DNA of 64,000 bases, taken from the NCBI GenBank assembly GCA_963712305.1, contig CAVQHI010000002.1, positions 434,001 through 498,000 of the forward strand, in the 5' to 3' direction. This stretch comes from DATFNI01 sp963712305 (GTDB lineage: Bacteria; Bacteroidota; Rhodothermia; Balneolales; DATFMH01). Of this stretch, positions 50,180 to 59,858 are shown in pieces; position 1 is the first letter of the stretch; each line of letters begins with the position of its first letter. The position numbers and the translations under genes are program-made. The notes under the pieces are model-generated. The model made no database searches, was not told where the DNA came from, and worked only from the letters and a program-made list of their open reading frames with translations.

Positions 50180-53143
50180 CTAAGTGGTATATGGGCGTGA
50201 GAGATCTTTGACTTCACTTGGCGTTATACCGAATTCCTGGCGAAAGCATTTGCTGAAATAAGAAGGACTGCCAAATCCGACGGCATAGCAAATTTCGGAA
50301 ATGGAACCTGTCTTTTGGCTGATCATCTCCTTCGCTCTGTGCAGACGAAATGAACGGATAAATTCAGTAGCCGACTGATCGGTCAGCGCAACTAATTTTC
50401 GATGGACCTGGGAACGGCTCATGCCCACTTCATGACCCAGTTGCTCAACACTAAAATGTTCGTCATCCAGATGTTGCTCCACAACTTTCCCCACACGCAT
50501 CAGAAATGTTTCGTCAATAGAGTTTGTCGTGATTTCATCCGGCTTTATGATGAACTTGTGTTTGTATTTTTCCATCAGTTGTCTGCGTGATTGAATAAGA
50601 TTCTGAATACGAATCAGCAACTCTCTGGGTACAAAAGGCTTCGTAAGGTACTCGTCGGCCCTGGTTTCTAAACCGTGCATCTTATCATCAAGCGATGCTC
50701 TTGCAGTCAGCAAAATGACAGGAATATGGCTTGTTTTTATATCTTTTTTTAAGGCGTCACATACTTCGTAACCGTTCTTTCCGGGCATCATCACATCACT
50801 GATAATCAGGTCGGGAATGGTTTTAATAGCAGTTGCAATCCCTGCTGCGCCATCCCCTTCTTCCAATAACAGGTAGGTCTCTCCAAGGATATCTTTTAAA
50901 TAATTCATGACATCCTCATTATCCTCGATCAGCAACAGTATGGGTGCGTCTTCTTTGGGGGGAGCATAGGTTAATTCTTCGGGCTGATTTTCCTTTTCTT
51001 TTACAGTTTCCTGTAATCGGGGTACTGCCGGATCAGAGGGTTCATTGAAATATTCTTTACCAACAGGAAGTGTCACTGTAAATTTTGTTCCTTCTCCTTC
51101 TGTACTGATAACACTTATTGAGCCTTTGTGCAGCTCTACCAGTTCTCTGGTTAATGCCAGCCCAATACCCGTGCCCTCATACTGTCCGTTCCGGGAATTG
51201 GCGCTTTGATGGAACCGGTCAAAGACCGTTGAAATATCCTCCTCCGATATACCCACACCGCTGTCAATAACAGTTATTTCGTAAATTTCTTCATTTTGAT
51301 TGCCTGCGGATACATTAAGTGTAACTTTTATCCACCCTTTATCAGGAGTAAAATGAAAGGCGTTAGTCAACAGATTTATCAGGATTGTTTCTACTTTTTC
51401 CTGATCGCAGTAAACGTCCAGATGATCGGGCTCCGATTCGAGCAGTAATTCAATTTCCTTCATCTCGGCCAGAGATTGAAAGGTCATGGTAACACCCTTA
51501 ACTATCTGAACGATGTCGAACCGGGACTGGGTCAGTGTTATATTTCCGGATTCGAGTTTGGACAAGTCGAGCAACTGATTGATTAAGGAGAGCAACCTCT
51601 TGACATTCCTGTCCATAATACCAAGCTGCTTTTTGATTTTAGGATTTTCAATATCTGCCTGCATTAGCTGCAAAGGCCCCAAAATAAGAGTCAGCGGCGT
51701 TCTGAACTCATGAGATATGTTGTCAAAGAAATTGGATTTCATGACAGCAATTTCATGTTCTTTTTGTAACAATTCTGAGTTTTTCCTGCTTTTGAGCCGC
51801 TGCCTGTTGTACAATAAGACCAGGAAAGCGATGACAAGTATCGCCGAAATCAGATATGTATTTCGCCTGAAAGAAGCCCTTTGTTGTTGAAGGGTTAGCA
51901 GTTTGATCTTTTCTTCCTTTTGTTCGGTTTCGTAGATCACCTGCAGTTTTTGCAATTGCCTGATTTTCTGCAGGCTGACCAGACTGTCTTTGACAATGTC
52001 GGATTGTTTCAAAGCTGTGTAAGCATCTTTGAGATTACCTTGTTTTTCATCTGCTTTAGCAAGGACGAAATAAGCATACCGCAATTGATCCAGATCCTTT
52101 GTTTCCTTTGATGAATGTACCGCCATCTCAGCATATCTTTTTGCTTCCGACAAATTGTGAAGTGCCAGGTACGCATCTGAAATATCATTGAGCGTATGAC
52201 TCTGATTGTAATGGATTTGTTTTCTGATGGACAGTGAAGAAAACAAATAGGGCAATCCTTCTTTAAATTTTCCCTGCTCCCCCAAAGTTGAGCCGATATT
52301 TCCCAGCAGAATTGCTATATCTATCTTGTCATCGATTTGTTTTGCCAGGATAAGTGCTTTTTTATACTTGTCAAGCGCAACTTCGTAGTCACCTGTCTTT
52401 TGATGGGCCACCCCGATATCCTTAGTAGCTATTACAATACCCTCTTGGTAACCCTCAGACTGGTTTATCTCTAGTGCCTGAGAGAAAAACCTGATGGCAT
52501 CTTCATATTGGGCGTTACTCATGTATACCCTGCCGATGTTTCTTTTGACAGCAGATATCCCTCTATTGTTATCTGATTTTTCATTGATCTTCAGGGACTT
52601 GAAATAGTAATTTAACGCCTTTTCATAGCTTCCGAGTTTCTCGTAGATGCTGCCATAGGAGCCGTAACAGTTAGCAATATCCTTACTCAAGTCTAACTGT
52701 TTATATATAGAAAATGATTGGTCCAGATAATCAAGCGCTTTAGCAAAATCATATTCTCCCTCATAATATCGGCTCAGATCATAATCACCACGGGCAATCA
52801 AACCACGGTTATTGATTTTGCGTGATATTGTTAAACCATTTTCCAAATAAGGTTTTCCCTTTTCAAGGTCACCTAACCTTACATTGATTTCTCCCAACTG
52901 GTAAGAGCTCTTAATCTCTTCGCTTTTGTCGCCTCTTTTTTTCGCCGTTATGAGCGCTTTTTGGGCATATCCTTTAGCCTTTTGAGGGTTGCTGAAAGTA
53001 TATTTGTCTGATAAATCAAGAAGAGCTTTAGCTGATAAACTATCCTGGGATGTGGCTTTAAACGTTACAGAATTACTTGCTTCCGATCCAAGCCCGGCAA
53101 GTAAAAAGCCAGCCAAAAGTATCAAAACCAATGTATAATTCAT
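50180..53143 (-). CDS. Hybrid two-component system protein: TPR sensor, histidine kinase, receiver and AraC output
   Basis: I choose the ATG at 53143 (MNYTLVLILLAGFLLAGLGS) over a TTG at 53164, giving 987 residues. A signal region leads into about eight TPR repeats in the periplasm (about 30-390), a coiled segment and one membrane helix (about 425-443). Then come HisKA with phosphoacceptor H478 in FDNISHEFRTPL, HATPase_c with the G boxes DSGVGI and GTGIGLAL, a receiver domain with D783 in LIISDVMMPGKNG, and a C-terminal AraC double helix-turn-helix. All steps of signalling are thus in one chain. It lies between two paralogous T9SS protein genes on the same strand and may control them; that is inferred from position. 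Its stop codon falls in the end of an inverted-repeat element. Confidence 0.94.
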   Translation of the reverse strand: MNYTLVLILLAGFLLAGLGSEASNSVTFKATSQDSLSAKALLDLSDKYTFSNPQKAKGYAQKALITAKKRGDKSEEIKSSYQLGEINVRLGDLEKGKPYLENGLTISRKINNRGLIARGDYDLSRYYEGEYDFAKALDYLDQSFSIYKQLDLSKDIANCYGSYGSIYEKLGSYEKALNYYFKSLKINEKSDNNRGISAVKRNIGRVYMSNAQYEDAIRFFSQALEINQSEGYQEGIVIATKDIGVAHQKTGDYEVALDKYKKALILAKQIDDKIDIAILLGNIGSTLGEQGKFKEGLPYLFSSLSIRKQIHYNQSHTLNDISDAYLALHNLSEAKRYAEMAVHSSKETKDLDQLRYAYFVLAKADEKQGNLKDAYTALKQSDIVKDSLVSLQKIRQLQKLQVIYETEQKEEKIKLLTLQQQRASFRRNTYLISAILVIAFLVLLYNRQRLKSRKNSELLQKEHEIAVMKSNFFDNISHEFRTPLTLILGPLQLMQADIENPKIKKQLGIMDRNVKRLLSLINQLLDLSKLESGNITLTQSRFDIVQIVKGVTMTFQSLAEMKEIELLLESEPDHLDVYCDQEKVETILINLLTNAFHFTPDKGWIKVTLNVSAGNQNEEIYEITVIDSGVGISEEDISTVFDRFHQSANSRNGQYEGTGIGLALTRELVELHKGSISVISTEGEGTKFTVTLPVGKEYFNEPSDPAVPRLQETVKEKENQPEELTYAPPKEDAPILLLIEDNEDVMNYLKDILGETYLLLEEGDGAAGIATAIKTIPDLIISDVMMPGKNGYEVCDALKKDIKTSHIPVILLTARASLDDKMHGLETRADEYLTKPFVPRELLIRIQNLIQSRRQLMEKYKHKFIIKPDEITTNSIDETFLMRVGKVVEQHLDDEHFSVEQLGHEVGMSRSQVHRKLVALTDQSATEFIRSFRLHRAKEMISQKTGSISEICYAVGFGSPSYFSKCFRQEFGITPSEVKDLSRPYTT

Positions 53144-53257
53144 CAGAACCTGTCTTTTGTGCAAAAATCCCTAAGGGTTAATATAACAAAAGCATGCTTA
53201 AAGCAAGAGCAGGATGCCGCTGCGGCGGCTGAATTCTTGACAGATATGGCAAAAGTC

Positions 53258-53470
53258 TGTCATTGTGAGGCAATCTCATCAATGCAAACCATGGAGAAGT
53301 GATTCTGACGGAATTATTAGTTAATGAGCCTTCCATAAATCCAGGTCGGAGATGCTGTTGCGATCTCCTTTTACCCGGTAATAATCAAGTAAAAATACTT
53401 GTTCACGATAGCTGTCCGTTGCTTAGGAGATTGCTGCGTCGCTTGTTGCACAACGTTTCTCGCAATGACA
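53258..53470. mobile_element. MITE-like inverted-repeat element upstream of the hybrid kinase
   Basis: The left end TGTCATTGTGAGG-CAATCTC (53258-53277) mirrors the right part GAGATTGCTGCGTCGC...CTCGCAATGACA (53427-53470). The interior is about 150 bp with no coding frame. The right end is followed by ACTAAGTG, as in the element at 50014-50178, so both copies share a longer terminus and the same orientation. It lies 115 bp upstream of the chosen kinase start. Confidence 0.72.
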
Positions 53471-53535
53471 ACTAAGTGTTACGATCAAAGTGAATTTGTT
53501 TACAGGAGCCTTAATATGATATCCTTGATTTAAAA

Positions 53536-53567
53536 AATCCCTCATCAATAAATATTGACGAGGGATT
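53536..53567 (-). terminator. Rho-independent terminator for the second T9SS giant protein
   Basis: AATCCCTC (53536-53543) pairs with GAGGGATT (53560-53567), extended after one mismatch by TCAAT/ATTGA around an AAAT loop. On the - strand the stem runs into TTTTTTAAAT. It follows the stop at 53595 by 27 bp. Confidence 0.88.
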
Positions 53568-53594
53568 CCAGCCTCAATCCTAAGCTTAAATTAC

Positions 53595-56500
53595 TTACTT
53601 GATCAGCATCATTTTGCCGGTCTTAACAGTCTCACCTGCCTGAAGCCTGTAGAAATACATGCCGCTTGATAGCTGTGCAGCGTTAAAGCGGGCGGTATAA
53701 TTACCAGCTGTCTGCCTGCTGTTGACAAGTTCCGAAATCTTTCTTCCCAGGATATCATACACGGTAAGTTTAACATTCGTTGCTTTTGGCAGGTAATACC
53801 GAATGGTAGTCGTTGGGTTGAACGGATTTGGATAAGCTGAGTAGAGTTTGACGGCTGTTGGCAATTGGTTGTTACCGGGATCCTTTTCGATTGGTGTTGC
53901 TACACCGGGAACCTCAAGAATTCCCCATCCTTTGTTGTTTCCCTCATGAATCTCGCTGATTTTGTTTTGTGGATCTACCACAGCGTAGATTCGTGTGTAG
54001 TCTCCATTATAAAGGAACTTCCCGTTGATGGTTGAGGGAGCTGTCCACGTCATAGACACCGTTTTTGATTCCCGGGATGGGATGTAGCTGTCAGTAGCGA
54101 ACACACTATCGCCCGATGCATCTTTAATCAGGGTTCCCCCGGATGAAGGGTCGCCAATATAAAAACTCACTTCAACAGGACCTGCAGTTGGGATCAAACT
54201 GTAATTGTGAATTCGAACGGTAGTTGTAACCTGATCACCGGGCGAAGGAGCAGAGTTGTCAAACACGATTTCCTTGGTTTGATATTTCTTTGCCGGATCC
54301 TGAAGCGGGTATCCTTTTTCAGGAAACAGCCGGAATGGAAGGGTTATGGCCGGATCGGGTGCATGTCCGTATTTTTGCTCCCACCATGTTTCTGTACCAC
54401 CCGGCTGAGATAGTGATGGGCGAGCGGCATAATCAATGACGAGTGCGCCGTTCGTCGACCAATAAGCGTAGGGTGTAATGATATATTCATCTTCACCAAT
54501 CGACCGGTCGATAGATCCCATATTGGCGGTGAGATTGAGGGCACTGGTGACTGACGATGTATGAGAGGTCAAATGAGAACTGCTGTAGTCGCCACTGACA
54601 CTTGCTTTCACAGAGGCCCCGAATAGTCCGAAATCTTTTCCATATTCGATACTCGCACTCACACGCAAACCATAGCTTTCAGTCTCATCAGCCTGATTGT
54701 TGGAAAAGTCTGTAAACGTGAGTCCCCACCCGTATGCCGAGGTGCCGCTCAAGAGGAAACTGTTAACCTTGTCCGGGTCGGTAAGTAGGCCCTTTACCTT
54801 TTGCAGGAGGTATGGATTGTTACTCAGATCTGCATATGATCTGTAGGAGAGGATATTTCCGACCTCATGATCAGGTATGTATGAATAGGCTGTCCAGCTG
54901 TTGCTGTTGAACCACTGCGCCTCAGTGACTTTTGGAACCGTCACGAGAACGTGTCCTTTCATTTGATCACCATCATAGACAGGATATTCCCAAAGGTCAT
55001 AATCGCTGACGATAGCATAAATCTGGTCATCCTGGATGGCATCCACATTGATCGTTACAGTATTTTCAGTAGATGAACTCTTGATTTTTCCGAAATCCTG
55101 ACCATAGTGAGTATCCAGGCTGGCACTGACTTTTGTTGTGAGCGTGCTAACCTCGCCTGATAAAGAAGCGTCCATACCCCATGAGGTAGTGACCTTAGTG
55201 GTCATGATGTCCTTATTGGCTGCAGATTTATCGTAGGTGGCTTTAAACTTACAGTTTTGACCATTGAAGCACCCATCGACGTCATAGGAAGTATCATTCA
55301 GGACATCAAAATGTACAGGCGGCGCATTCAGGATGACCAGTGGTTGTACGATCTTCGTCTTCACATAATGAGATGGTTGCCCAAGCCGCAGGCCATCGCC
55401 ATTGAAATCACCAATAGCCAGCGCATAGTGCCGACGAAAATTGGGATTGTCGCTGGTCGTTTCCGACATGTATCCGGTTTTTTTAGCTTTTTCGGCAAGA
55501 GTGAAGTTATTGTCCGTCGCTCCGAAAGCTGTTACATCGAGAGCTTGGTAAGCGGTTGTTCCGTTATCGTTGTATTCGTTGCGCAAAACAATGATGTCTG
55601 CCTTCTGATCCTGGTCCAGATCCCCGACTTTGAGATAACTGTAAGAGTACTTGTAATCTTCCTGATCAGAAGCTCCCTGCACACTTGTTTTATATTTAAA
55701 TACAGGTTGTAAGTAGAGGCCATTGGATTGTGCCTCAAACACAACAACCTCATTCATGGCTCCCATCACAATCTCATCTTTACCGTCGCCATTCAGGTCG
55801 CCGCAGTCAAGGCTGGTAGCCGGCAGGTTTTGACTTGTTTCTATGGCATATTTCGTGGTGCTCGAGTCAGTTGAAACCGAGATATTATCGAGGGCAGGAT
55901 ACGGCTGTGCCAGGTAGAGGATGCTGTTCAGATCGCCTGAAGTTGAACCGGCTGAAGTCAGAGCAAGTGCGATATCAGCATAGGCATCACCGTTGAAGTC
56001 TCCTGTTGACATCACAAGCTGTGATATAGCCCCGGATGAGTAAGAGGAGAAATCTTTTTCACCTTTAGCAACAATGTTATTATTGGTGTCCAGATCATAA
56101 AGTTTGATATAAAGAGTACCACTGCTTGTGAATCCTGACAAAGCGATCTCGTCGTTACCATCCTGGTTGAAATCGCCCGTTGTCAGTGCAAAGAGCGACT
56201 TATACGAAGGAGATGAGGGAACGGCCATATCAGCAATCGGCTGATCCAGTGCGGTTAAATGGGAAGCCGTTGATGCACTATATGCATATATGGCAATGTG
56301 GATCATGTTGTCCGACCCATCATATGCGATAACCAGTTCCTTGTTGCCATCGCCGGTAACGTCAGCCAGGCGGGCCTTGATTTCCCCGTTATAGCCGGTT
56401 GAAGTGGATGGCAGTGTACCAACGTCTATTCCGGAAATATCGCTATTCTGAAAGGAGAAGTCCGACTTATTGACTGACTGTACTGAGGCGTAAACCTTGT

Positions 56501-56963
56501 TGCTGCTTCCTTCCCATACTGATGCCACTTCGGCCAATCCATTATCATTCATGTCGCCGGTAAGCACTATGGAGTGTTTGTTTCCGTCAATGGCATACGT
56601 CGGATTGCTGCCGGTTAAGCTCCCGCCGGCAGAAAGACGTTGATTGGCGGGTAAGCTTGATTGGCCCTGCAAGTAACTCATAATCTGGAAATGATAAGAA
56701 TCTGGAGTCCCGTCACCAGGCTGTGCCGTAGACGGCGGTTCACTCCAGAAAAGCATGAGTTCATCTGATGACGCAAGGGAATGGGTATTGTTGAGAGGAC
56801 CGAAATTGCTATTCGAGGAAAACATCTTATTCAGATGAGTCTTAACGGAACCTGCAGATTGCGTTGTAGGTAGTTGTTGTGCATCTGCGAATTGTGCACT
56901 CACAAGGCACAAGCTTATCCATAAAAGGAAGGGATAGATTTTTTTTGTAGCCGGTTTAATCAT
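53595..56963 (-). CDS. Giant secreted FG-GAP/CARDB protein with T9SS type A sorting domain (paralogue 2)
   Basis: At 1122 residues this is the paralogue of the gene at 46490, with the same order: signal peptide (ending FADAQ), FG-GAP repeats (about 100-530; DVTGDGNKELVIAYDG, DFNQDGNDEIALSG, DLNGDGKDEIVMG, DLDQDQKADIIVL), an unassigned beta region opening with CFNGQNC (about 563-569), CARDB (about 910-1030), and a sorting domain with YPNPFNPTTTI. The middle region holds two Ser/Thr-rich amphipathic stretches (about 578-640 and 760-810; for example LSGEVSTLTTKVSASLDTHY and ASVKASVSGDYSSSHLTSHT) like the stem segments of beta-barrel pore-forming proteins. WWEQKYGHAPDP follows in both paralogues. 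A surface role through T9SS is secure; anything more is inference. Confidence 0.88.
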   Translation of the reverse strand: MIKPATKKIYPFLLWISLCLVSAQFADAQQLPTTQSAGSVKTHLNKMFSSNSNFGPLNNTHSLASSDELMLFWSEPPSTAQPGDGTPDSYHFQIMSYLQGQSSLPANQRLSAGGSLTGSNPTYAIDGNKHSIVLTGDMNDNGLAEVASVWEGSSNKVYASVQSVNKSDFSFQNSDISGIDVGTLPSTSTGYNGEIKARLADVTGDGNKELVIAYDGSDNMIHIAIYAYSASTASHLTALDQPIADMAVPSSPSYKSLFALTTGDFNQDGNDEIALSGFTSSGTLYIKLYDLDTNNNIVAKGEKDFSSYSSGAISQLVMSTGDFNGDAYADIALALTSAGSTSGDLNSILYLAQPYPALDNISVSTDSSTTKYAIETSQNLPATSLDCGDLNGDGKDEIVMGAMNEVVVFEAQSNGLYLQPVFKYKTSVQGASDQEDYKYSYSYLKVGDLDQDQKADIIVLRNEYNDNGTTAYQALDVTAFGATDNNFTLAEKAKKTGYMSETTSDNPNFRRHYALAIGDFNGDGLRLGQPSHYVKTKIVQPLVILNAPPVHFDVLNDTSYDVDGCFNGQNCKFKATYDKSAANKDIMTTKVTTSWGMDASLSGEVSTLTTKVSASLDTHYGQDFGKIKSSSTENTVTINVDAIQDDQIYAIVSDYDLWEYPVYDGDQMKGHVLVTVPKVTEAQWFNSNSWTAYSYIPDHEVGNILSYRSYADLSNNPYLLQKVKGLLTDPDKVNSFLLSGTSAYGWGLTFTDFSNNQADETESYGLRVSASIEYGKDFGLFGASVKASVSGDYSSSHLTSHTSSVTSALNLTANMGSIDRSIGEDEYIITPYAYWSTNGALVIDYAARPSLSQPGGTETWWEQKYGHAPDPAITLPFRLFPEKGYPLQDPAKKYQTKEIVFDNSAPSPGDQVTTTVRIHNYSLIPTAGPVEVSFYIGDPSSGGTLIKDASGDSVFATDSYIPSRESKTVSMTWTAPSTINGKFLYNGDYTRIYAVVDPQNKISEIHEGNNKGWGILEVPGVATPIEKDPGNNQLPTAVKLYSAYPNPFNPTTTIRYYLPKATNVKLTVYDILGRKISELVNSRQTAGNYTARFNAAQLSSGMYFYRLQAGETVKTGKMMLIK

Positions 56964-57178
56964 AGTACTGTGGTTAAGTTCATAAATTAGCCGTAGTCAA
57001 CACACATAAGCACATCCGGGCACCTGGTAAATGTAGTCCGCGAGATCGTGCAGAGAAGATTTTGTCTTAAAGACTCCTTAAAGGTAGGCTTCAGGGGGAC
57101 GTGATTGTTGATAATGAATGCGGATGACCGGGGGCTGTATGTAAACAACCGGATCTTGTATGTGAATCCCTGAGAAGG

Positions 57179-57958
57179 TTAAAGGAGATCGAAATGACGC
57201 AGAAAGGCATCTTTGTAATGGCGGCCTAAAGGAAGCTCTTGTTCCCCGATAAAGATTGAACTGTCATTAAAAGTGTCTACACACCCGATGTTTATAGCAT
57301 AGGAGCGGTGTATGCGAACAAAATAAGGTTGGTTGAGCTTCTGCAACACCGCACTTAATGAATGCCTGAGGATATATTTGTGCGCTTCCGTGACAATGTA
57401 GCTGTGATTCCCGTCAACTTCGAAATACTGAATATCTCTCAAATTTACTTTTACGAACGTATAATTCTGCTTGATAAAGATAGCTTCATTAAAATACAGG
57501 ATAGGTTCTCCCTGATCGATGGGCTGGAGAGCCTGCTTGCGGGGTGTTATGGGGATCGTCTTTGAGGGATTGGTCTGCCGCAAAGCAAAATTATGCAAAG
57601 CCAGGTCGATAGCTACCAGCAGGTTTCGTGGCTGATAGGGTTTGATGAGGTAAGCAGCGGGCTTGGTTTCCTTGGCACGCTCGATCGTTTCACCATCGGA
57701 GAAAGCAGTCAGATAGATAAAAGGAATGTCTTTTACTGACATAAGCTTGCGGGCAGTTTCTATACCGTCCCAATCTCCTTTGATCTGGATATCAAGCAAC
57801 ATCAGGTCAATGGTTTCTTTTTCAATAAAGCTCAAAGCCTCCCTGCCATTATCTGCAATACCAGCTATACGATAATCTTTCGTCTGCAGGGTATCCTCCA
57901 GATCCATGGCCACAATGGCTTCATCTTCCACGATCAGGATATTCACATTGTCTGTCAT
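57179..57958 (-). CDS. LytTR-family response regulator
   Basis: The 259-residue protein has an N-terminal receiver domain (about 5-120; acidic pocket E11-D12, phosphoacceptor D56 in LMLLDIQIKG, conserved T in YLTAF and K in LIKPY) and a C-terminal LytTR DNA-binding domain (about 155-255; VNLRDIQYFEVDGNHSYIVT, FVRIHRSYAINI). It regulates transcription after phosphorylation. The gene follows the TPR histidine kinase on the same strand with 43 bp between, so the two form a classical two-gene two-component system. Target genes cannot be read here, but the T9SS protein gene next to it is a candidate. Confidence 0.95.
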   Translation of the reverse strand: MTDNVNILIVEDEAIVAMDLEDTLQTKDYRIAGIADNGREALSFIEKETIDLMLLDIQIKGDWDGIETARKLMSVKDIPFIYLTAFSDGETIERAKETKPAAYLIKPYQPRNLLVAIDLALHNFALRQTNPSKTIPITPRKQALQPIDQGEPILYFNEAIFIKQNYTFVKVNLRDIQYFEVDGNHSYIVTEAHKYILRHSLSAVLQKLNQPYFVRIHRSYAINIGCVDTFNDSSIFIGEQELPLGRHYKDAFLRHFDLL

Positions 57959-58001
57959 ACCTACTAATACTTAACAACTAACGACTCAGAAATTATTCTA
58001 T

Positions 58002-59858
58002 TTATCCGGTGTTTTTCAATTTCATAGGTATTTGCAAGTTCAGTTGCGTTCCGTTTTCATTTTTTACTTCACACACCCCATTTAATTGTTTGCTTAATAC
58101 CTTCACTAACTTAACACCGAACGAACCGTTTGGCTTTTCCCAGACTTCCAGGTTCATGCCCGGTCCGTTATCTTTAATCTTTAATTTAATCTCTTTATCC
58201 ATTTTCAGTGAAAGATATAATGCCGGGTGGTCAATATTATTATAAGCATGTTTAAAAGCATTGGTGATCCACTCGTTGATGATGAGCCCCAGCGGTAATG
58301 CCATATCCACATCCATTTCCGTTACATCAATTTCCAGGTGTAAATCAAATGTATTTTCATCAATGCCGAAACTCTGTACAATGCTTTCCACCAGGCCTGT
58401 TATATACTCCTGTATGTTTACCAGGTTAGGGTTTTCCTGTTGGTACAGGCTTCTGTGGATCAAAGACATGGCTTCGATGCGTTGTTGTACCGCCCGCAGA
58501 GCATCCTTATCGGTCAGGTGGTTTGACTGGAGACTTAATAAGCTGGAGACTATCTGAAGGTTATTCTTCACCCGATGATGCAGTTCTTTCATCAGAATTT
58601 GCAATTGCTGCGCCTGTTCATTGATCTTTTGGTTGCTTGATGTCAGCAGCTTATTTCGATGTCGGATAACCTGGTATTGAATGAACAGAAAAATAAAGAG
58701 CACAAAAAGACTCACCAATCCGATTAAAATGAGAATGGTCTTTTTGGTTTTTTCCCGGTTGACAGCTCCTAATGATGCGATTTCCTGATCTTTCCTTCCC
58801 GTTTCATATTGTATCTGCAATTTTCCTATCTCTTTGACATTTTTTTCAACCTGTAAGGAATCGCTGATTGCAACCGACCGGGTAAAGTATGCTAACGCTT
58901 TTTTATCTTTTCCTATGGAATGATAACAGGTATACAACGCTCTGTTGATCTCCATCTCGCGATACACATTTTTTATCTTTAGCGCTATCTTCAGTGCTCT
59001 GTTCAGGTACTCGAGACCTTTTGCATGATCTCCCTGGTAAAAGTAAATTTGACCGAGCCAATCGTAGGAATAAGTAAGAGAAATATTTTGATGATATTTT
59101 AATGCCAATCTCACTCCTTCATTCCCAAAATAGATCCCATTATCATAATCACCAGACCGTTTATAATACTGGCTCAAGTTGTCATAAAAAACAATTCTAT
59201 CATGCTCATATTTTGGATTGGATTCGGCTAATTTTAATCCTTTGAGATATATCGAGAGAGACTTTTTCGCCATCAAAGGATCATTTCTTTGCATGCTGTA
59301 ACTGTGAGTAAACATCCCCAGGTTGAGCAGCCCGATAATAGTCTGCTCTGTATCTTGTAAGGCTTCTGCGGTCCTAACTGATTTTCTGGCAGCAGAAAGT
59401 GCTGAAGGATAATTTTCATTCTCTTTGTACAGATTCCCAATAATCCTATAAAGTTCAGGTATTCTTTCGTTTAAACCCATTGTTTGAGCGGTAGATAATG
59501 CTTCGAGAGAGGTTTTCATGGCGGCCACGTAATTGCTGCTTCTCCATTCATATCTCGCTTTCAGCAGCTTTCCGTTCAGAATAACTGAAGTGTCTGCATG
59601 TGCTTTACCTATACTAATTAGCTCATTTCCTATCAGGTTTAAGGAATCGTTCGTTGAATATTGGGTACGCCGTGCAAATAATCTATCCGCTTGTATCTTA
59701 TAATTGTTGTCCCGGAGCGAACCGGCAGAATACATATCATTTTTTTTGCACGAAACAGCGGACAATATGATCCCGGAAATAATAAAAAGGAGATACCGTG
59801 AGGCAGAACTGCCTTTAAAATTAAAAATGGCTGGGAGGTGATGTTTAAATATATTCAT
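58002..59858 (-). CDS. TPR-containing sensor histidine kinase, HisKA_2 type
   Basis: This 618-residue kinase starts with a hydrophobic leader ending AVSC (a possible lipoprotein signal), followed by TPR-like helices (about 60-350), a coiled region, one membrane helix (about 374-393), and a HisKA_2 dimerisation domain with LMKELHHRVKNNLQIVSSLL, in which H427 or H428 (by family the His before Arg) is phosphorylated. HATPase_c follows, with NEWITNAFKHA (N box) and DNGPGM (G1). It should sense a periplasmic signal through the TPRs and phosphorylate the LytTR regulator encoded just downstream. If the leader is truly a lipoprotein signal, having both a lipid anchor and a membrane helix would be unusual, so it may just be an ordinary first membrane segment. 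Confidence 0.92.
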   Translation of the reverse strand: MNIFKHHLPAIFNFKGSSASRYLLFIISGIILSAVSCKKNDMYSAGSLRDNNYKIQADRLFARRTQYSTNDSLNLIGNELISIGKAHADTSVILNGKLLKARYEWRSSNYVAAMKTSLEALSTAQTMGLNERIPELYRIIGNLYKENENYPSALSAARKSVRTAEALQDTEQTIIGLLNLGMFTHSYSMQRNDPLMAKKSLSIYLKGLKLAESNPKYEHDRIVFYDNLSQYYKRSGDYDNGIYFGNEGVRLALKYHQNISLTYSYDWLGQIYFYQGDHAKGLEYLNRALKIALKIKNVYREMEINRALYTCYHSIGKDKKALAYFTRSVAISDSLQVEKNVKEIGKLQIQYETGRKDQEIASLGAVNREKTKKTILILIGLVSLFVLFIFLFIQYQVIRHRNKLLTSSNQKINEQAQQLQILMKELHHRVKNNLQIVSSLLSLQSNHLTDKDALRAVQQRIEAMSLIHRSLYQQENPNLVNIQEYITGLVESIVQSFGIDENTFDLHLEIDVTEMDVDMALPLGLIINEWITNAFKHAYNNIDHPALYLSLKMDKEIKLKIKDNGPGMNLEVWEKPNGSFGVKLVKVLSKQLNGVCEVKNENGTQLNLQIPMKLKNTG

